DNA from: Desulfobacterales bacterium
GTDB taxonomy: Bacteria; Desulfobacterota; Desulfobacteria; Desulfobacterales; JADGBH01
DNA length: 41,081 bases
Assembly: GCA_015231595.1 (NCBI GenBank)
Contig: JADGBH010000040.1
Location: forward strand, 1 to 41,081
Reading direction: 5' to 3'
In this document: piece by piece, positions 28,066 through 36,645 of the stretch
Numbering within the stretch: position 1 is the stretch's first letter
Layout of the letters: each line of letters starts with the position of its first letter
Translations under genes and position numbers: made by a program
Notes under the pieces: generated by a model
Databases searched by the model: none
What the model was told of the DNA's origin: nothing
The model's input: the letters and a program-made list of their open reading frames with translations, nothing else

Positions 28066-28800
28066 ATGAAATTAGTTGAATTTAAAGAAATTAAAGGCAT
28101 TATTACGATAAAAAGTGGTCTTCATATTGGCGGGGGTGATTCTGAAATGAAAATCGGAGGAACTGATAATCCTGTAATAAAACATCCCCATACTTTTGAA
28201 CCATATATTCCGGGTTCGTCATTAAAAGGAAAAGTTCGTTCTTTATTGGAAATGAGAAGTGGATTGATGGTTCATACAGACGGAAGTCCTGTTTCATTAA
28301 AAACATTAAAAAAAGCATCTAATGAGCAACAAAAAATTGAGTGCAGCAAAATATTAAAATTATTTGGAGTTAGTGGCTCTGATTCTGACGAAGACGAAAT
28401 AAAAAAAATAGGACCATGCAGAATATCTTTTGCTGATTGTCATTTAAATGATCTATGGAAAAAATCAGCTTTAGATGCAAACTGGGCATTTACAGAAATG
28501 AAAACAGAAAACAGTATAAACAGAATTGCTGGAACAGCTGAAAATCCTCGTATTACTGAAAGAGTTCCTTCTGGAGCTAAATTTGATTTTTACGTTACAT
28601 TAAAAAAATTAGACACTGAAAGCGATGATTTCAAAAATGAAGAAAAAGATTTAGAAAATTTACTTCTTAAAGGCTTAAAACTTCTTGAAATGGACGCCCT
28701 TGGAGGCAGCGGCAGTCGCGGCTACGGGAAAATTAAATTTGAATTTTCAGACGCTGAGATTAAAAAGAAGTTTGAAAATATAGAACTTTTTAATAAATAA
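28066..28800 (+). CDS. csm3: Csm3, type III-A backbone RAMP and target-RNA nuclease
   Basis: A 244-residue RAMP. SGLHIGGGDSEMKIGGTDNP places the catalytic aspartate at Asp34 in the D-N-P motif, so target RNA cutting should be active. PYIPGSSLKGKVRSLLE and the glycine-rich ALGGSGSRGYGKI are Csm3 hallmarks. Several copies line the crRNA and cut target RNA at 6-nt steps. It lies 14 bases after csm2 with an AAAGGAG site. A 154-base gap follows before csm4, unlike the tight spacing elsewhere in the operon. Confidence 0.95.
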   Translation: MKLVEFKEIKGIITIKSGLHIGGGDSEMKIGGTDNPVIKHPHTFEPYIPGSSLKGKVRSLLEMRSGLMVHTDGSPVSLKTLKKASNEQQKIECSKILKLFGVSGSDSDEDEIKKIGPCRISFADCHLNDLWKKSALDANWAFTEMKTENSINRIAGTAENPRITERVPSGAKFDFYVTLKKLDTESDDFKNEEKDLENLLLKGLKLLEMDALGGSGSRGYGKIKFEFSDAEIKKKFENIELFNK

Positions 28801-28831
28801 GCTACAGTATTTTAGAAAAATAAATTAGAAA

Positions 28832-28876
28832 CTGTCTGAATCAGAATTTTCAGAATTATAGAATTAACAGAATAAC
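28832..28876. repeat. Dispersed AGAATT-type repeat in the csm3-csm4 gap
   Basis: The sequence CTGTCTGAATCAGAATT continues as TTCAGAATTATAGAATTAAC and AGAATAAC. It is built from AGAATT-like units around a CTGAATCAG core, a style of dispersed intergenic repeat familiar from many bacteria. It accounts for the unusually long gap inside the csm operon. No second copy was found in the window. Confidence 0.45.
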
Positions 28877-28954
28877 TTTAAACTCATTTGTTTAGGATAT
28901 TTCAATTTAATTTTCTTAAAAACTATAAATAAGCGATTCGCTTTAGGAGGAAAC

Positions 28955-29986
28955 TTGAAGTTCTACGAAATTACAATAAAACCAACTTCAGGTTTTGGCA
29001 CTCCAATCAAAGGAGATACTTTGTTTGGACATTTTTGCTGGCAGGCGGCAAATAACGATAGCCTGCTTAACGGCAAATTTGAAGATTATATATCAATCTA
29101 CTGCCAAAAACCTTTTGCTATTTTTTCATCGGCATTTCCAAAAATTGAATTTCCAGAAACGTGTTACGTTTTGAAAAGGCCGGATATGCCAGAACCCTTA
29201 AAAAAATCTAAAGATGAAAACAATATAAATTTACAGGAAAAAATAAAAAAATTTGAGCAGCGCAAACAAGATAAGAAAAAAAAATGGATGGTTGTTAAAA
29301 AAAGTTTAACGATAAATCCTGCAAAAGCTGAATTTATAAGTGATAAAGAACTTTTTGAAAAACAATTAGATCCCAAAATTCATAGAATTGGTAAAGAGCA
29401 TCCTGAAAAATTCATGATATCATTTTCTCAACCCCATAATACGATTAATCGTTTAACTAACACTACTGGAACAGGCATGTTTGCGCCTTATATCAAGGAT
29501 AATTTTTATTATTTAAATGATATAAAACTCGCTATATTTGTGCTTATTGATGAATCCGCTATTGATATTGAAAAAATAGCCAAAGGACTGGAAAGAATTG
29601 GCAAATGGGGCTACGGTAGAGATGCTTCAACAGGGTTGGGCAAATTTTCCATTGAATCAAAGACAGAATTAACATTTCCTGATACTAAAAATTTTAATGC
29701 TTGCTATAGCCTTTCTCCATGCGTTCCTGAAAAAGATTGTTTTTCAATTTCGTATTTTTCACCTTTTGTAAGATTCGGCAAACATGGAGATATTCTTTCA
29801 AATTCTAAAAATCCATTTAAAAATCCAGTCATAATGGCTGACGAAGGGTCTGTTTTTAAGCCTATAAATAAAGACTTCTTTAATAAACCTTATTTGGGAA
29901 GGGCAGTTCAAGGCGTATCAAAATCTATGGAAGAAACAGTTGTTCAGGGCTATTCACCTTATCTTCCTATAAAGTTGGAGAATTAA
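28955..29986 (+). CDS. csm4: Csm4, type III-A 5'-handle RAMP
   Basis: A 343-residue RAMP starting with TTG: AGGAGG lies 4 bases upstream and no ATG competes. FYEITIKPTSGFGTPIKGDTLFGHF is the classic Csm4 N-terminus, followed by the basic helical stretch KKSKDENNINLQEKIKKFE. The glycine-rich loop KWGYGRDASTGLGKF is typical, and the C-terminus GRAVQGVSKSMEETVVQGYSP is conserved. It caps the crRNA 5' handle and contacts Cas10. The TTG start and repeat-filled upstream gap suggest lower translation than its neighbours; this is inference. Confidence 0.93.
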   Translation: MKFYEITIKPTSGFGTPIKGDTLFGHFCWQAANNDSLLNGKFEDYISIYCQKPFAIFSSAFPKIEFPETCYVLKRPDMPEPLKKSKDENNINLQEKIKKFEQRKQDKKKKWMVVKKSLTINPAKAEFISDKELFEKQLDPKIHRIGKEHPEKFMISFSQPHNTINRLTNTTGTGMFAPYIKDNFYYLNDIKLAIFVLIDESAIDIEKIAKGLERIGKWGYGRDASTGLGKFSIESKTELTFPDTKNFNACYSLSPCVPEKDCFSISYFSPFVRFGKHGDILSNSKNPFKNPVIMADEGSVFKPINKDFFNKPYLGRAVQGVSKSMEETVVQGYSPYLPIKLEN

Positions 29987-29990
29987 AATT

Positions 29991-31082
29991 ATGGCAGATA
30001 TAAAGTATAAAAAGGATGTATATAAATGCGTCATAAAAACTCTTTCTCCTATACACATCGGATGCGATGAAGTATATGAGCCTACAGGTTTTGTTATTGA
30101 CGAAAATAACAAGAAAATGATTGCTTTTGAACCTTTTTCTTTCTTTGAAAAACTAAGTGCTATAGAAAAAAAGAATTTTTCGGATATATGCTTAGAAGGA
30201 ACTCCAGCATCAATAATTAAGATTTATAAGTTTTTTAAAGGTAAAGATAGGTTTGCACAAGGCCGAAAAATAGACTTATCTAACGGTTTTATTAACCATT
30301 ACAATGATATTATGAGAATTTCAACTTCAGAAATATGGCAGTTAAAAAAACAGTTAAATTCGTTTACTATAGGCAGGACTTCGTTCTTATCCTATGACCA
30401 AAATCCTTATATTCCGGGGTCATCTGTTAAAGGATCAATAAGGACAGCTTGTTTAAATTTAATGCAGCAGCAAGAAAAATTACCTAAACACAACAGCAGA
30501 GATCATAAAAAATTAGAACAAGAATTATTGGATTATACGTCTTTTAATTTTAAAGATGACCCTTTCAGTAAAATTAAAGTTGGAGATTTTTCCCCTGTCG
30601 GAGAAGTAAAAACGAAAATTAGCTACGCAATAAATTTAAAAAAAGGCACTCCAGAAACTTTAGGAAAGGGACCTTATCAAATTCTTGAAATAATTGAAAG
30701 AGGGGCTGCATTTGAGGGGATGATTTCTGTAGATGGGGATAAAGTATGTGGTGATAGCTTACCGACTATAATTAATATGTTTTATAAAAAAGAAAAAGAC
30801 AAGGAAGACAGAGAATTAAAACAAATCAATATTCCAGCAGTTCAAAAAGTTAGTAACTCTGGCATAATAAGAATTGGACGGCATTGTGGAGCAGAATCTG
30901 TAACAATCGAAGGACAGCGCAGTATAAAAATTACAAGGGGTCCAAAAAATCCTCCGATATACGGTGAAAGTGCTACAACGTTGTGGATGTCTTCTGATGA
31001 TAAAAAACGCCCTGTAAATCCTGTTCCTTTTGGATGGGCTGAGATAAGTTTTACAAAAAAATTTAGTGATAATTTTGGATAA
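29991..31082 (+). CDS. csm5: Csm5, type III-A 3'-end RAMP
   Basis: A 363-residue RAMP with YKCVIKTLSPIHIGCDEVYEPTGFVID at the N-terminus and NPYIPGSSVKGSIRTACLN near residue 140, both Csm5 signatures. GRHCGAESVTIEGQR replaces the glycine-rich loop as is usual in Csm5. It sits at the crRNA 3' end and recruits trimming nucleases. It follows csm4 by 4 bases with a GGAG site in the csm4 tail. Confidence 0.93.
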   Translation: MADIKYKKDVYKCVIKTLSPIHIGCDEVYEPTGFVIDENNKKMIAFEPFSFFEKLSAIEKKNFSDICLEGTPASIIKIYKFFKGKDRFAQGRKIDLSNGFINHYNDIMRISTSEIWQLKKQLNSFTIGRTSFLSYDQNPYIPGSSVKGSIRTACLNLMQQQEKLPKHNSRDHKKLEQELLDYTSFNFKDDPFSKIKVGDFSPVGEVKTKISYAINLKKGTPETLGKGPYQILEIIERGAAFEGMISVDGDKVCGDSLPTIINMFYKKEKDKEDRELKQINIPAVQKVSNSGIIRIGRHCGAESVTIEGQRSIKITRGPKNPPIYGESATTLWMSSDDKKRPVNPVPFGWAEISFTKKFSDNFG

Positions 31083-31138
31083 CAAAAATGGATAATCAAA
31101 AAAAAATAAGAACCGAAAATATCCAAAACGAAATTATT

Positions 31139-31224
31139 AACTGACATATCATTCAGACTATTAAGGCTAAAAATAAAGACTAAATCAAATTTTAGCATCT
31201 AAAAATAGAAATGATATGTCAGTT
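31139..31224. repeat. 86-bp MITE-like repeat, copy 2
   Basis: AACTGACATATCATT (31139-31153) is a perfect inverted match of AATGATATGTCAGTT (31210-31224). The unit is flanked on both sides by TTATT (31134-31138 and 31225-31229), which may be a target duplication. The copy at 16690-16775 has the same length and inner sequence. It separates csm5 from the CARF-HEPN gene. Confidence 0.75.
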
Positions 31225-31267
31225 TTATTTGAATCTATTAGCTCATATAATTATTAAGGAGAAATCT

Positions 31268-32494
31268 ATGCAAGGAATGATAATATCTATAGGCGGAACT
31301 ACTGAGCCCATAATAAAATCAATCATAGAGCATAAAGCTGAGTATGTAGTTTTTTTTGCATCTCAGCAAAGTGTTGATAAAATTTATGAAGTAAAAAAAG
31401 CCGTAAGCGAACAAGGCCATTCAATAAAGGATTATAAAATTTTATGCGATGATGTGAATGATATTATCCATTGCTATACAAAAGCATTGGAATGCACAAA
31501 GCATCTTTCTAAACTTAAAGATATTAATGATGTTGTTGTAGATTATACAGGCGGCACAAAAAATATGACTGCCGCTTTAGCCCTTGCAACCATTGGCCAT
31601 GGCTACAACTTTTCATATATTGGAGGTTCAGAACGAACAAAAGACGGGCTTGGAATTGTTGTTACAGGAACTGAAATTGTCAAAAAAGGCATAAGTCCTT
31701 GGCAAATTTTTGCTATTGAAGAAAAAAAGAGAATATCCCTGTTTGTGAACTCGTTTCAATATGAAGCAGCAATTACTACAATCAGAGAAACTATGAACAA
31801 TCTTTCCGAATTTGATAAACAAGTATGGTCGGCATTGGCGGATACTCTTGAAGGCTATTTTTTATGGGATAACTTCAAACACAAAGATGCTTTGCAATCT
31901 ATGTCAAAAGGACTTAAAGTTTTAAGGGTGATAGATAAAAATAAAGATGAATCGTTAAACGAATACATAAAAAAAACTGACAAAAATTTTGATGTGTTAT
32001 CTGATTTAAGCAAAAAAACGAGTGGATTTAATAAACTTCACCAAGATTTAGTTAAAGATCTTATTTCAAATGCAAACAGACGATATCTACAAAATAAATA
32101 TGACGATGCTGTTGCAAGACTTTATAGGTCAATTGAAATGGTCGGGCAAATATTTTTTGAAGAATTAACAAAATGCAAAACAGGAGACGTAAAAGCAGAA
32201 AAACTACCAGAAAACTTGCGTGAAGAATATCTACAAAAATATTTTGACGGTGAAACTATTAAACTCCCTTTATATGCTACTTTTCGGGTATTAAAAGAAA
32301 TGAATCATGAAGCTGGAATTAATTTTTTTAACAATGAAGATGAAATCAATAAAATTCTTTCAGCAAGGAATAATTCGATTTTAGCTCACGGATTAACTCC
32401 AGTAAAAAAAGGAACTTATGAAACTTTTTTTGAAATAATCAAAAATTTAATTACAAAAGATGAACTAATTGAATTCCCAAAGTTAGAATGGTAA
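31268..32494 (+). CDS. CARF-HEPN ribonuclease, TIGR02710 type (Csm6/Csx1-like effector)
   Basis: 408 residues from the ATG with AAGGAG upstream; an ORF extension of 19 codons lies in the repeat and lacks a site. The N-terminal CARF domain has MIISIGGTTEPI and the ligand loop YTGGTKNMTAAL at 93-104. The C-terminal HEPN nuclease has R367-NNSILA-H374, an R-x6-H motif, in ARNNSILAHGL. The protein should be switched on by cyclic oligoadenylate from Cas10 and cut RNA non-specifically. Its position just after csm5 is that of csm6 in many type III-A loci. An 86-bp repeat lies between them, so it may have its own promoter. Confidence 0.9.
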   Translation: MQGMIISIGGTTEPIIKSIIEHKAEYVVFFASQQSVDKIYEVKKAVSEQGHSIKDYKILCDDVNDIIHCYTKALECTKHLSKLKDINDVVVDYTGGTKNMTAALALATIGHGYNFSYIGGSERTKDGLGIVVTGTEIVKKGISPWQIFAIEEKKRISLFVNSFQYEAAITTIRETMNNLSEFDKQVWSALADTLEGYFLWDNFKHKDALQSMSKGLKVLRVIDKNKDESLNEYIKKTDKNFDVLSDLSKKTSGFNKLHQDLVKDLISNANRRYLQNKYDDAVARLYRSIEMVGQIFFEELTKCKTGDVKAEKLPENLREEYLQKYFDGETIKLPLYATFRVLKEMNHEAGINFFNNEDEINKILSARNNSILAHGLTPVKKGTYETFFEIIKNLITKDELIEFPKLEW

Positions 32495-32561
32495 AAAAAT
32501 TTTTAATACAATATCGGGTGTGTCCCACCTTTTACACAAAGGCATAAAATTTTTTAGGAAC

Positions 32562-32666
32562 TAAACGTCGTAGGACGTCATTCCGGAAAAAATTAAAAAA
32601 TGAATATTTTTCAATTTTAATCCGGAATCCAGAATAACGTCGTCATATTCTCTGGATTCCGGGTTA
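32562..32666. repeat. Composite palindromic repeat, copy 2
   Basis: Matches 16916-17020 with few changes: same AACGTCGTAGGACGTCATTC start, same AAAATGAATATTTTTCA hairpin and same TCTGGATTCCGGGTTAA end. It lacks the third arm of copy 1. Its last bases overlap the stop codon of the Uma2-family gene. Confidence 0.8.
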
Positions 32667-33212
32667 ATCCCACCAAAGATTAGCAAGATCAATTTCGACC
32701 TCATTAAACGGTTCAGCTATCACTTTATCATTATCACTGTAAGTTACTAAAAGAATCCATTGTGCATCGTTTAGTTTGAAGATTTCCAATGTTTTTTCTA
32801 TTGGATGAATTAACCACAAATAAGGCACCCTAAATCGGGCATAAATAGGCATTTTTATTTTCCTATCACTTTCAGACGTGCTTGGCGATAAAACTTCACA
32901 AATCCAATCAGGTGGGACAGTCGTCCAATTTGTATCGGGTGGATTTGGCAGCCTTTTTTTTTCCCAGCCCGCTAAATCTGGAACAAATAAATTTTCGCCT
33001 AATTTGATTTCAGGTTCAACTAAAATCCACCATCCAGAATTCTTTTGTCCATATTTTATTCTAATATCAGCTAATCCGAAAGTGGCATTACTATGTCTAA
33101 ACGATGGTCTTGGAAGGGCATAAAGTTCACCGTTTATAATTTCCCCTATCATGTTTTTAGGGATGGTATACAAATCCTCATAAGTAGCATTTGTCTTAAT
33201 TGAATTTAACAT
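32664..33212 (-). CDS. Uma2-family (DUF820) putative PD-(D/E)XK nuclease
   Basis: A 182-residue protein. The family core is clear: YEDLYTIPKNMIGEIINGELYAL, the acid in LFVPDLAGWE, and WICEVLSPSTSESDRKIKMPIYARF, which supplies the D-E-x-K type triad. Uma2 proteins are widespread single-gene nucleases of unknown role, common in cyanobacteria and filamentous bacteria. It lies opposite to the cas genes between two repeats, and its last codons lie in the composite palindrome, so its exact C-terminus may have been altered by that insertion. No partner is obvious. Confidence 0.82.
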   Translation of the reverse strand: MLNSIKTNATYEDLYTIPKNMIGEIINGELYALPRPSFRHSNATFGLADIRIKYGQKNSGWWILVEPEIKLGENLFVPDLAGWEKKRLPNPPDTNWTTVPPDWICEVLSPSTSESDRKIKMPIYARFRVPYLWLIHPIEKTLEIFKLNDAQWILLVTYSDNDKVIAEPFNEVEIDLANLWWD

Positions 33213-33398
33213 AATATTATCTTATCCAAAAACTTAATTTTATACATTTTACGCTTCTGAAAAAATATAATACTATGATAAATAAAGAATATCAAGACGT
33301 AATAACGTAATAATGAATGTTAGCAATCAAATTGCAAGTGCATATTTTGGGAAAAACTAATAACTCAACAGTTAGCTAAACAAAAAAATATAATTTTG

Positions 33399-33428
33399 AT
33401 TGCAATATTGCAGTAATGTATTTAATAA
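33399..33428 (+). promoter_or_regulatory. Island upstream element, copy C (before the RAMP pseudogene)
   Basis: ATTGCAATATTGCAGT at 33399-33414, with TTGCAA (33400-33405), a 17-base spacer and TAATAA (33423-33428). It ends 114 bases before the RAMP start. Together with AT-rich sequence it accounts for the 316-base gap 33213-33528. Confidence 0.6.
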
Positions 33429-33528
33429 AAATTTAGTGATATAGATATCGATGAAAAAATGAATTCCCATAAGGCTGCTTATTCAATTCAAAATCTAAAT
33501 GTAATTAATTATGAAAAATGGAGGGATT

Positions 33529-34528
33529 ATGAGCTTTTGCGTTACAAGATTCAAGAATATTGAAAAATTAACATACGAATGCGAGGCTGTAACTCTATTT
33601 TGAGCAATATAATAAGCTTACCAATAAATCCTTTATTAATAAAAAGTTGGAAAAAAAACATTCTGAGCAGGAAAAATTTTGCAAGATTTTTCCAAAAAAT
33701 GATTTTGAAATAATAACTATAAAAGCAAAGTTAAAATCAAATCTTATAACAGGCATAGGAGAATCTCATCCCCATGAAGTCAGTATGCTTTTTGAACATA
33801 ATCTTGGAATTCCATATATTCCAGCGTCAAGCATAAAAGGACTTGTTCGTTTTGTTCATACGATTTTTCAAATACCTGAAGCTGAAAAAAAAGGTTTAAT
33901 TAAAAATGGATGCTTTGATGATGAAGAAGATTGGACTTTGGTACCGGAATTATTCGGAACACAACATAAACGTGGAAAAGTAATTTTTTTGGATGCATAT
34001 CTATAAAAAATTCCGGAACTTTTTATAGATATTATGAATCCCCATTATGGAAATTATTACGGTGATGATGAAGCAATAACCTCACCAGGAGATTCTCTTA
34101 CGCCTAATCCTATTAAATTTTTAACTGTTCAATCTGGCGCTACATTCATTTTTAGAGCTATTGCTCCCAAAAAAGACGAGCTTTCAGATAAAGTAAAAGC
34201 AGCATTAAAAAAAGCTTTAACCGAAGACGGTGTCGGAGCAAAAACAGCAATAGGATATGGAATATTTGAAATCGAATCTAATCAAATAATTATTCAAACA
34301 GATGAAATTATTTGGGAAACGGCTAATCTAATTTGGACACCAGGCAATCAAACTCTCACAGCTTCATTTGAAAATAATAAAGCTTTGAATAAAGGAGAGC
34401 CTGCAAAAAAACTTGTCCCTGAAAGCTTACAAAAAAAATTATTTGATAAGAAAAAAGCGGTTTCAGCAAAAGTGAGCGTAGAAAAACTTGGCAATCAATT
34501 TAAAATCTTAAAAATTGAAACTGTGTAG
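33529..34528 (+). pseudogene. Cmr6-like RAMP gene, decayed (frameshift and premature stop)
   Basis: An ATG at 33529 with GGAGGG upstream opens a frame (SFCVTRFKNIEK) that stops at 33603. A shift near 33590 reads on as LYFEQYNKLTNKSF into the main frame. That frame has GIPYIPASSIKGLVR and LFGTQHKRGKVIFLDAY, Cmr6 hallmarks, then a TAA at 34004-34006, and continues without a shift as KIPELFIDIMNPHYGNYY, PIKFLTVQSGATFIF and GVGAKTAIGYG. So one single-base nonsense change (GAA to TAA would do) and one frameshift break an otherwise complete RAMP. Its presence in a Csm locus suggests a remnant of a second type III system or a hybrid complex. Confidence 0.85.
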
Positions 34529-34535
34529 TCAACAA

Positions 34536-34781
34536 CCCCCGACTAAAGTCGGAGGCTTGCGGAAGTAATTCTGCGAGCTTGGTTGATTAGCCTAAGTTTT
34601 TAGAGAACTACGTTGGTTGAGAATGATATAGGCACTCTGGGATACTCCACACGTTCCAGACACTGCGGCTAATGGTTAAAAATCTCTGAGGGCAGGAGAC
34701 GTGCTGTTAGTAAAAACCTCTTCCAACATTGGCGAAGTGGACCTACAGCCGAAAGGCTGCATTATTCTGAAAGGAATTTTT
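34536..34781 (+). ncRNA. Omega RNA (HEARO RNA) of IscB
   Basis: The 250 non-coding bases directly upstream of iscB form several hairpins: CCGACTAAAGTCGG, GCTTGCGGAAG..CTGCGAGC, and GACCTACAGCCGAAAGGCTG at the 3' end. This is the position and style of the HEARO/omega RNA that guides IscB. In known systems the guide is the 5' segment copied from DNA flanking the left end, here the 3' end of the RAMP pseudogene. Exact 5' and 3' ends are not visible. Confidence 0.75.
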
Positions 34782-36110
34782 ATGATTTATGTATTAGGCA
34801 AAAATGGAAAGCCTTTAATGCCTACAAAAAGGCATGGAAAGGTCAGACATTTACTAAAAAGTGGTAAAGCTAAAATAATTTCTGTTAAACCTTTTACTAT
34901 TCAATTGTTATATGAAACGACTGAATATACTCAGCCCATTATTTTAGGGATAGATGCTGGATACCAGAATATAGGTTTTTCTGCTGTTTCCGAAAAAAAA
35001 GAATTCATTGCCGGCGAATGCAAATTGATTGATGGTCAAGTGGAAAGAAACAAAGAACGAATTATGTATCGAAGAAATAGAAGAAATCGATTGCGTCATA
35101 GAAAACCTAAGTTTGACAATCGCCGAAAAAAAGAAGGATGGTTTGCTCCAAGTATTCAGCACAAATTAGACAGTCATAGGCGCTTGATAGAAAAATTAAA
35201 AAAGATACTTCCTATTACTCAAATAATAGTTGAAGTAGCGGCATTTGATATTCAGTTAATTAAAAATCCCAATATTTCTGGTATTGAATATCAACACGGA
35301 GAGCAGACAGGCTATTGGAATTTAAGAGAGTATATCATGCATCGGGATAATCATGAATGTCAAAATCCTAATTGTAACAACAGAGCTAAGGAAAAAGTCC
35401 TTGAGATACATCACATAGGATTTTGGAAAGAAGATAGAACTGATCGTCCTGCAAACCTGATTACTTTATGCACTAAATGCCATATTCCAAGAAATCATCA
35501 AAAAAATGGATTTCTTTATGGATGGAAGCCTAAACTTAAAAATTTCAGACCAGAAACATTTATGTCTATTGTTAGATGGAAAATGGTCAATGCTTTAAAA
35601 TGTCAACATACCTACGGGCATATTACAAAGTCTAAAAGGATTGCTTTAAAATTATCGAAAAGTCATGTTAATGATGCTTTTGTAATTGCAAACGGAACTA
35701 CACAAAATAGAATTGAATCATTGAATATTACACAGGTTCGCAGAAATAATCGTTCATTAGAAAAATTTTATGACGCAAAATATATTGATATTCGTTCCGG
35801 TAATGCTGTAAAAGGCAAAGATTTAGATTGTGGACGTAGAGTTCGTAACAAGTGTAGTGAAAAAAATGCTCCTAATTTAAAAATATTTAGAGGGGAGAAA
35901 ATATATAGCGGACATAGAAGCATACGGAAGCAAAGATATTCATTTCAACCATCGGATATAGCAGTTTTTGAAGGAAGTAAATATGAAGTAGCGGGTATTC
36001 AAAATATTGGAAGTTACATTAAGCTCAAGAAATTACCTAAACCCGTTAAGATAGATAGAGTTAAGATTTATAGATATGGCAAGGGTTTTAATTTACTTAA
36101 TGCGGCATAA
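34782..36110 (+). CDS. iscB: IscB RNA-guided nuclease (Cas9 ancestor family)
   Basis: 442 residues from the ATG at 34782 with AAAGGA upstream; the frame is open further upstream but that is omega RNA. The PLMP domain is MIYVLGKNGKPLMPT. RuvC-I is ILGIDAGYQNIGFS (Asp58), followed by the arginine-rich bridge helix RRNRRNRLRHRK, RuvC-II IIVEVAAFD (Glu151), an inserted HNH domain (Cys193, Cys198, His210-His211, Cys230, Cys233), and RuvC-III SHVNDAFVIA (His295, Asp298). All catalytic residues are present. IscB with omega RNA nicks or cuts DNA and helps the element persist at its site. Confidence 0.93.
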   Translation: MIYVLGKNGKPLMPTKRHGKVRHLLKSGKAKIISVKPFTIQLLYETTEYTQPIILGIDAGYQNIGFSAVSEKKEFIAGECKLIDGQVERNKERIMYRRNRRNRLRHRKPKFDNRRKKEGWFAPSIQHKLDSHRRLIEKLKKILPITQIIVEVAAFDIQLIKNPNISGIEYQHGEQTGYWNLREYIMHRDNHECQNPNCNNRAKEKVLEIHHIGFWKEDRTDRPANLITLCTKCHIPRNHQKNGFLYGWKPKLKNFRPETFMSIVRWKMVNALKCQHTYGHITKSKRIALKLSKSHVNDAFVIANGTTQNRIESLNITQVRRNNRSLEKFYDAKYIDIRSGNAVKGKDLDCGRRVRNKCSEKNAPNLKIFRGEKIYSGHRSIRKQRYSFQPSDIAVFEGSKYEVAGIQNIGSYIKLKKLPKPVKIDRVKIYRYGKGFNLLNAA

Positions 36111-36231
36111 CAAAATGGTTTTTAAATCGTTTTTTTGCCTTCGCTGCTAACGCAGCTCAGACTAAAAAGCCGATTTAAAAAGTGCTTTTCATCCCCTCAC
36201 TAAAGTGAGAGGTTTTCAAGCACAAATTTAT

Positions 36232-36270
36232 AAAAAAAAAAGGGACGATATTTTTCCGTCCCCTTTTTTT
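36232..36270. terminator. Bidirectional rho-independent terminator
   Basis: GGGACG (36242-36247) pairs with CGTCCC (36257-36262) and is flanked by an A-run on the left and a T-run on the right. It lies between the convergent IscB element and the antitoxin gene and can end transcription from both sides. Confidence 0.75.
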
Positions 36271-36288
36271 ATATAAAAACACTGCATA

Positions 36289-36645
36289 TCAATGTTCCAT
36301 CAATTGTTTTACATTAATATTCATAGCCTTTGCAATTTTACGAAGAGTTTTTACGCCTATATGCTTTTTTCCTGATTCCATTTGAGAAAAAATTTCTTGT
36401 GTAACGGCAATTCTTTCGGCGATTTGTATCTGAGTCAAGTTCAAATATTTACGCCACGCTCGAATCAAAGTATATCCTTTCTTAATAGTCATTCCTACAA
36501 CCTCATGGGGAAGGCTGTTTTTTTCTGGAATACGTGGTTCATTAGATATTTGGGGAAATATTTGGATATACTCATCATACGGGATAACTACAAAGGCTGG
36601 CTCACCGTTATGTGCTATAATTTGAATATTAATAGGTGCGTTCAT
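36289..36645 (-). CDS. HTH (XRE family) antitoxin of a RelE-type toxin-antitoxin pair
   Basis: A 118-residue protein. The N-terminus (INIQIIAHNGEPAFVVIPYDEY) is a Phd/YefM-like prefix, and residues 58-118 are an XRE helix-turn-helix (LTQIQIAERIAVTQEIFSQMESG). AGGAGG lies upstream within the toxin remnant. The ATG overlaps the end of that remnant, a normal toxin-antitoxin layout. Because the toxin has lost its N-terminus, this gene is an orphan antitoxin that might still repress its own promoter or neutralise other toxins. Confidence 0.85.
   Translation of the reverse strand: MNAPINIQIIAHNGEPAFVVIPYDEYIQIFPQISNEPRIPEKNSLPHEVVGMTIKKGYTLIRAWRKYLNLTQIQIAERIAVTQEIFSQMESGKKHIGVKTLRKIAKAMNINVKQLMEH

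Larger units (their letters stand above)
34536..36222 (+). mobile_element. IscB-encoding IS200/IS605-like element without transposase
   Basis: Boundaries are approximate. The left end has a subterminal hairpin CCGAC-TAAA-GTCGG (34539-34552) followed by GGCTTGC. The right end has CTCAC-TAAA-GTGAG (36196-36209) followed by GGTTTTCAAGC. The two resemble each other, as in imperfect subterminal hairpins of IS200/IS605 elements. It carries the omega RNA and iscB but no tnpA, so it would need a transposase in trans. It inserted at or just after the stop of the RAMP pseudogene. Confidence 0.75.

Noticed and set aside
34034..34528. Separate RAMP gene starting at the ATG 34034
   Set aside because: The sequence before it is in the same frame up to a single TAA and reads as normal RAMP (KIPELFID), so it is the second half of one broken gene.
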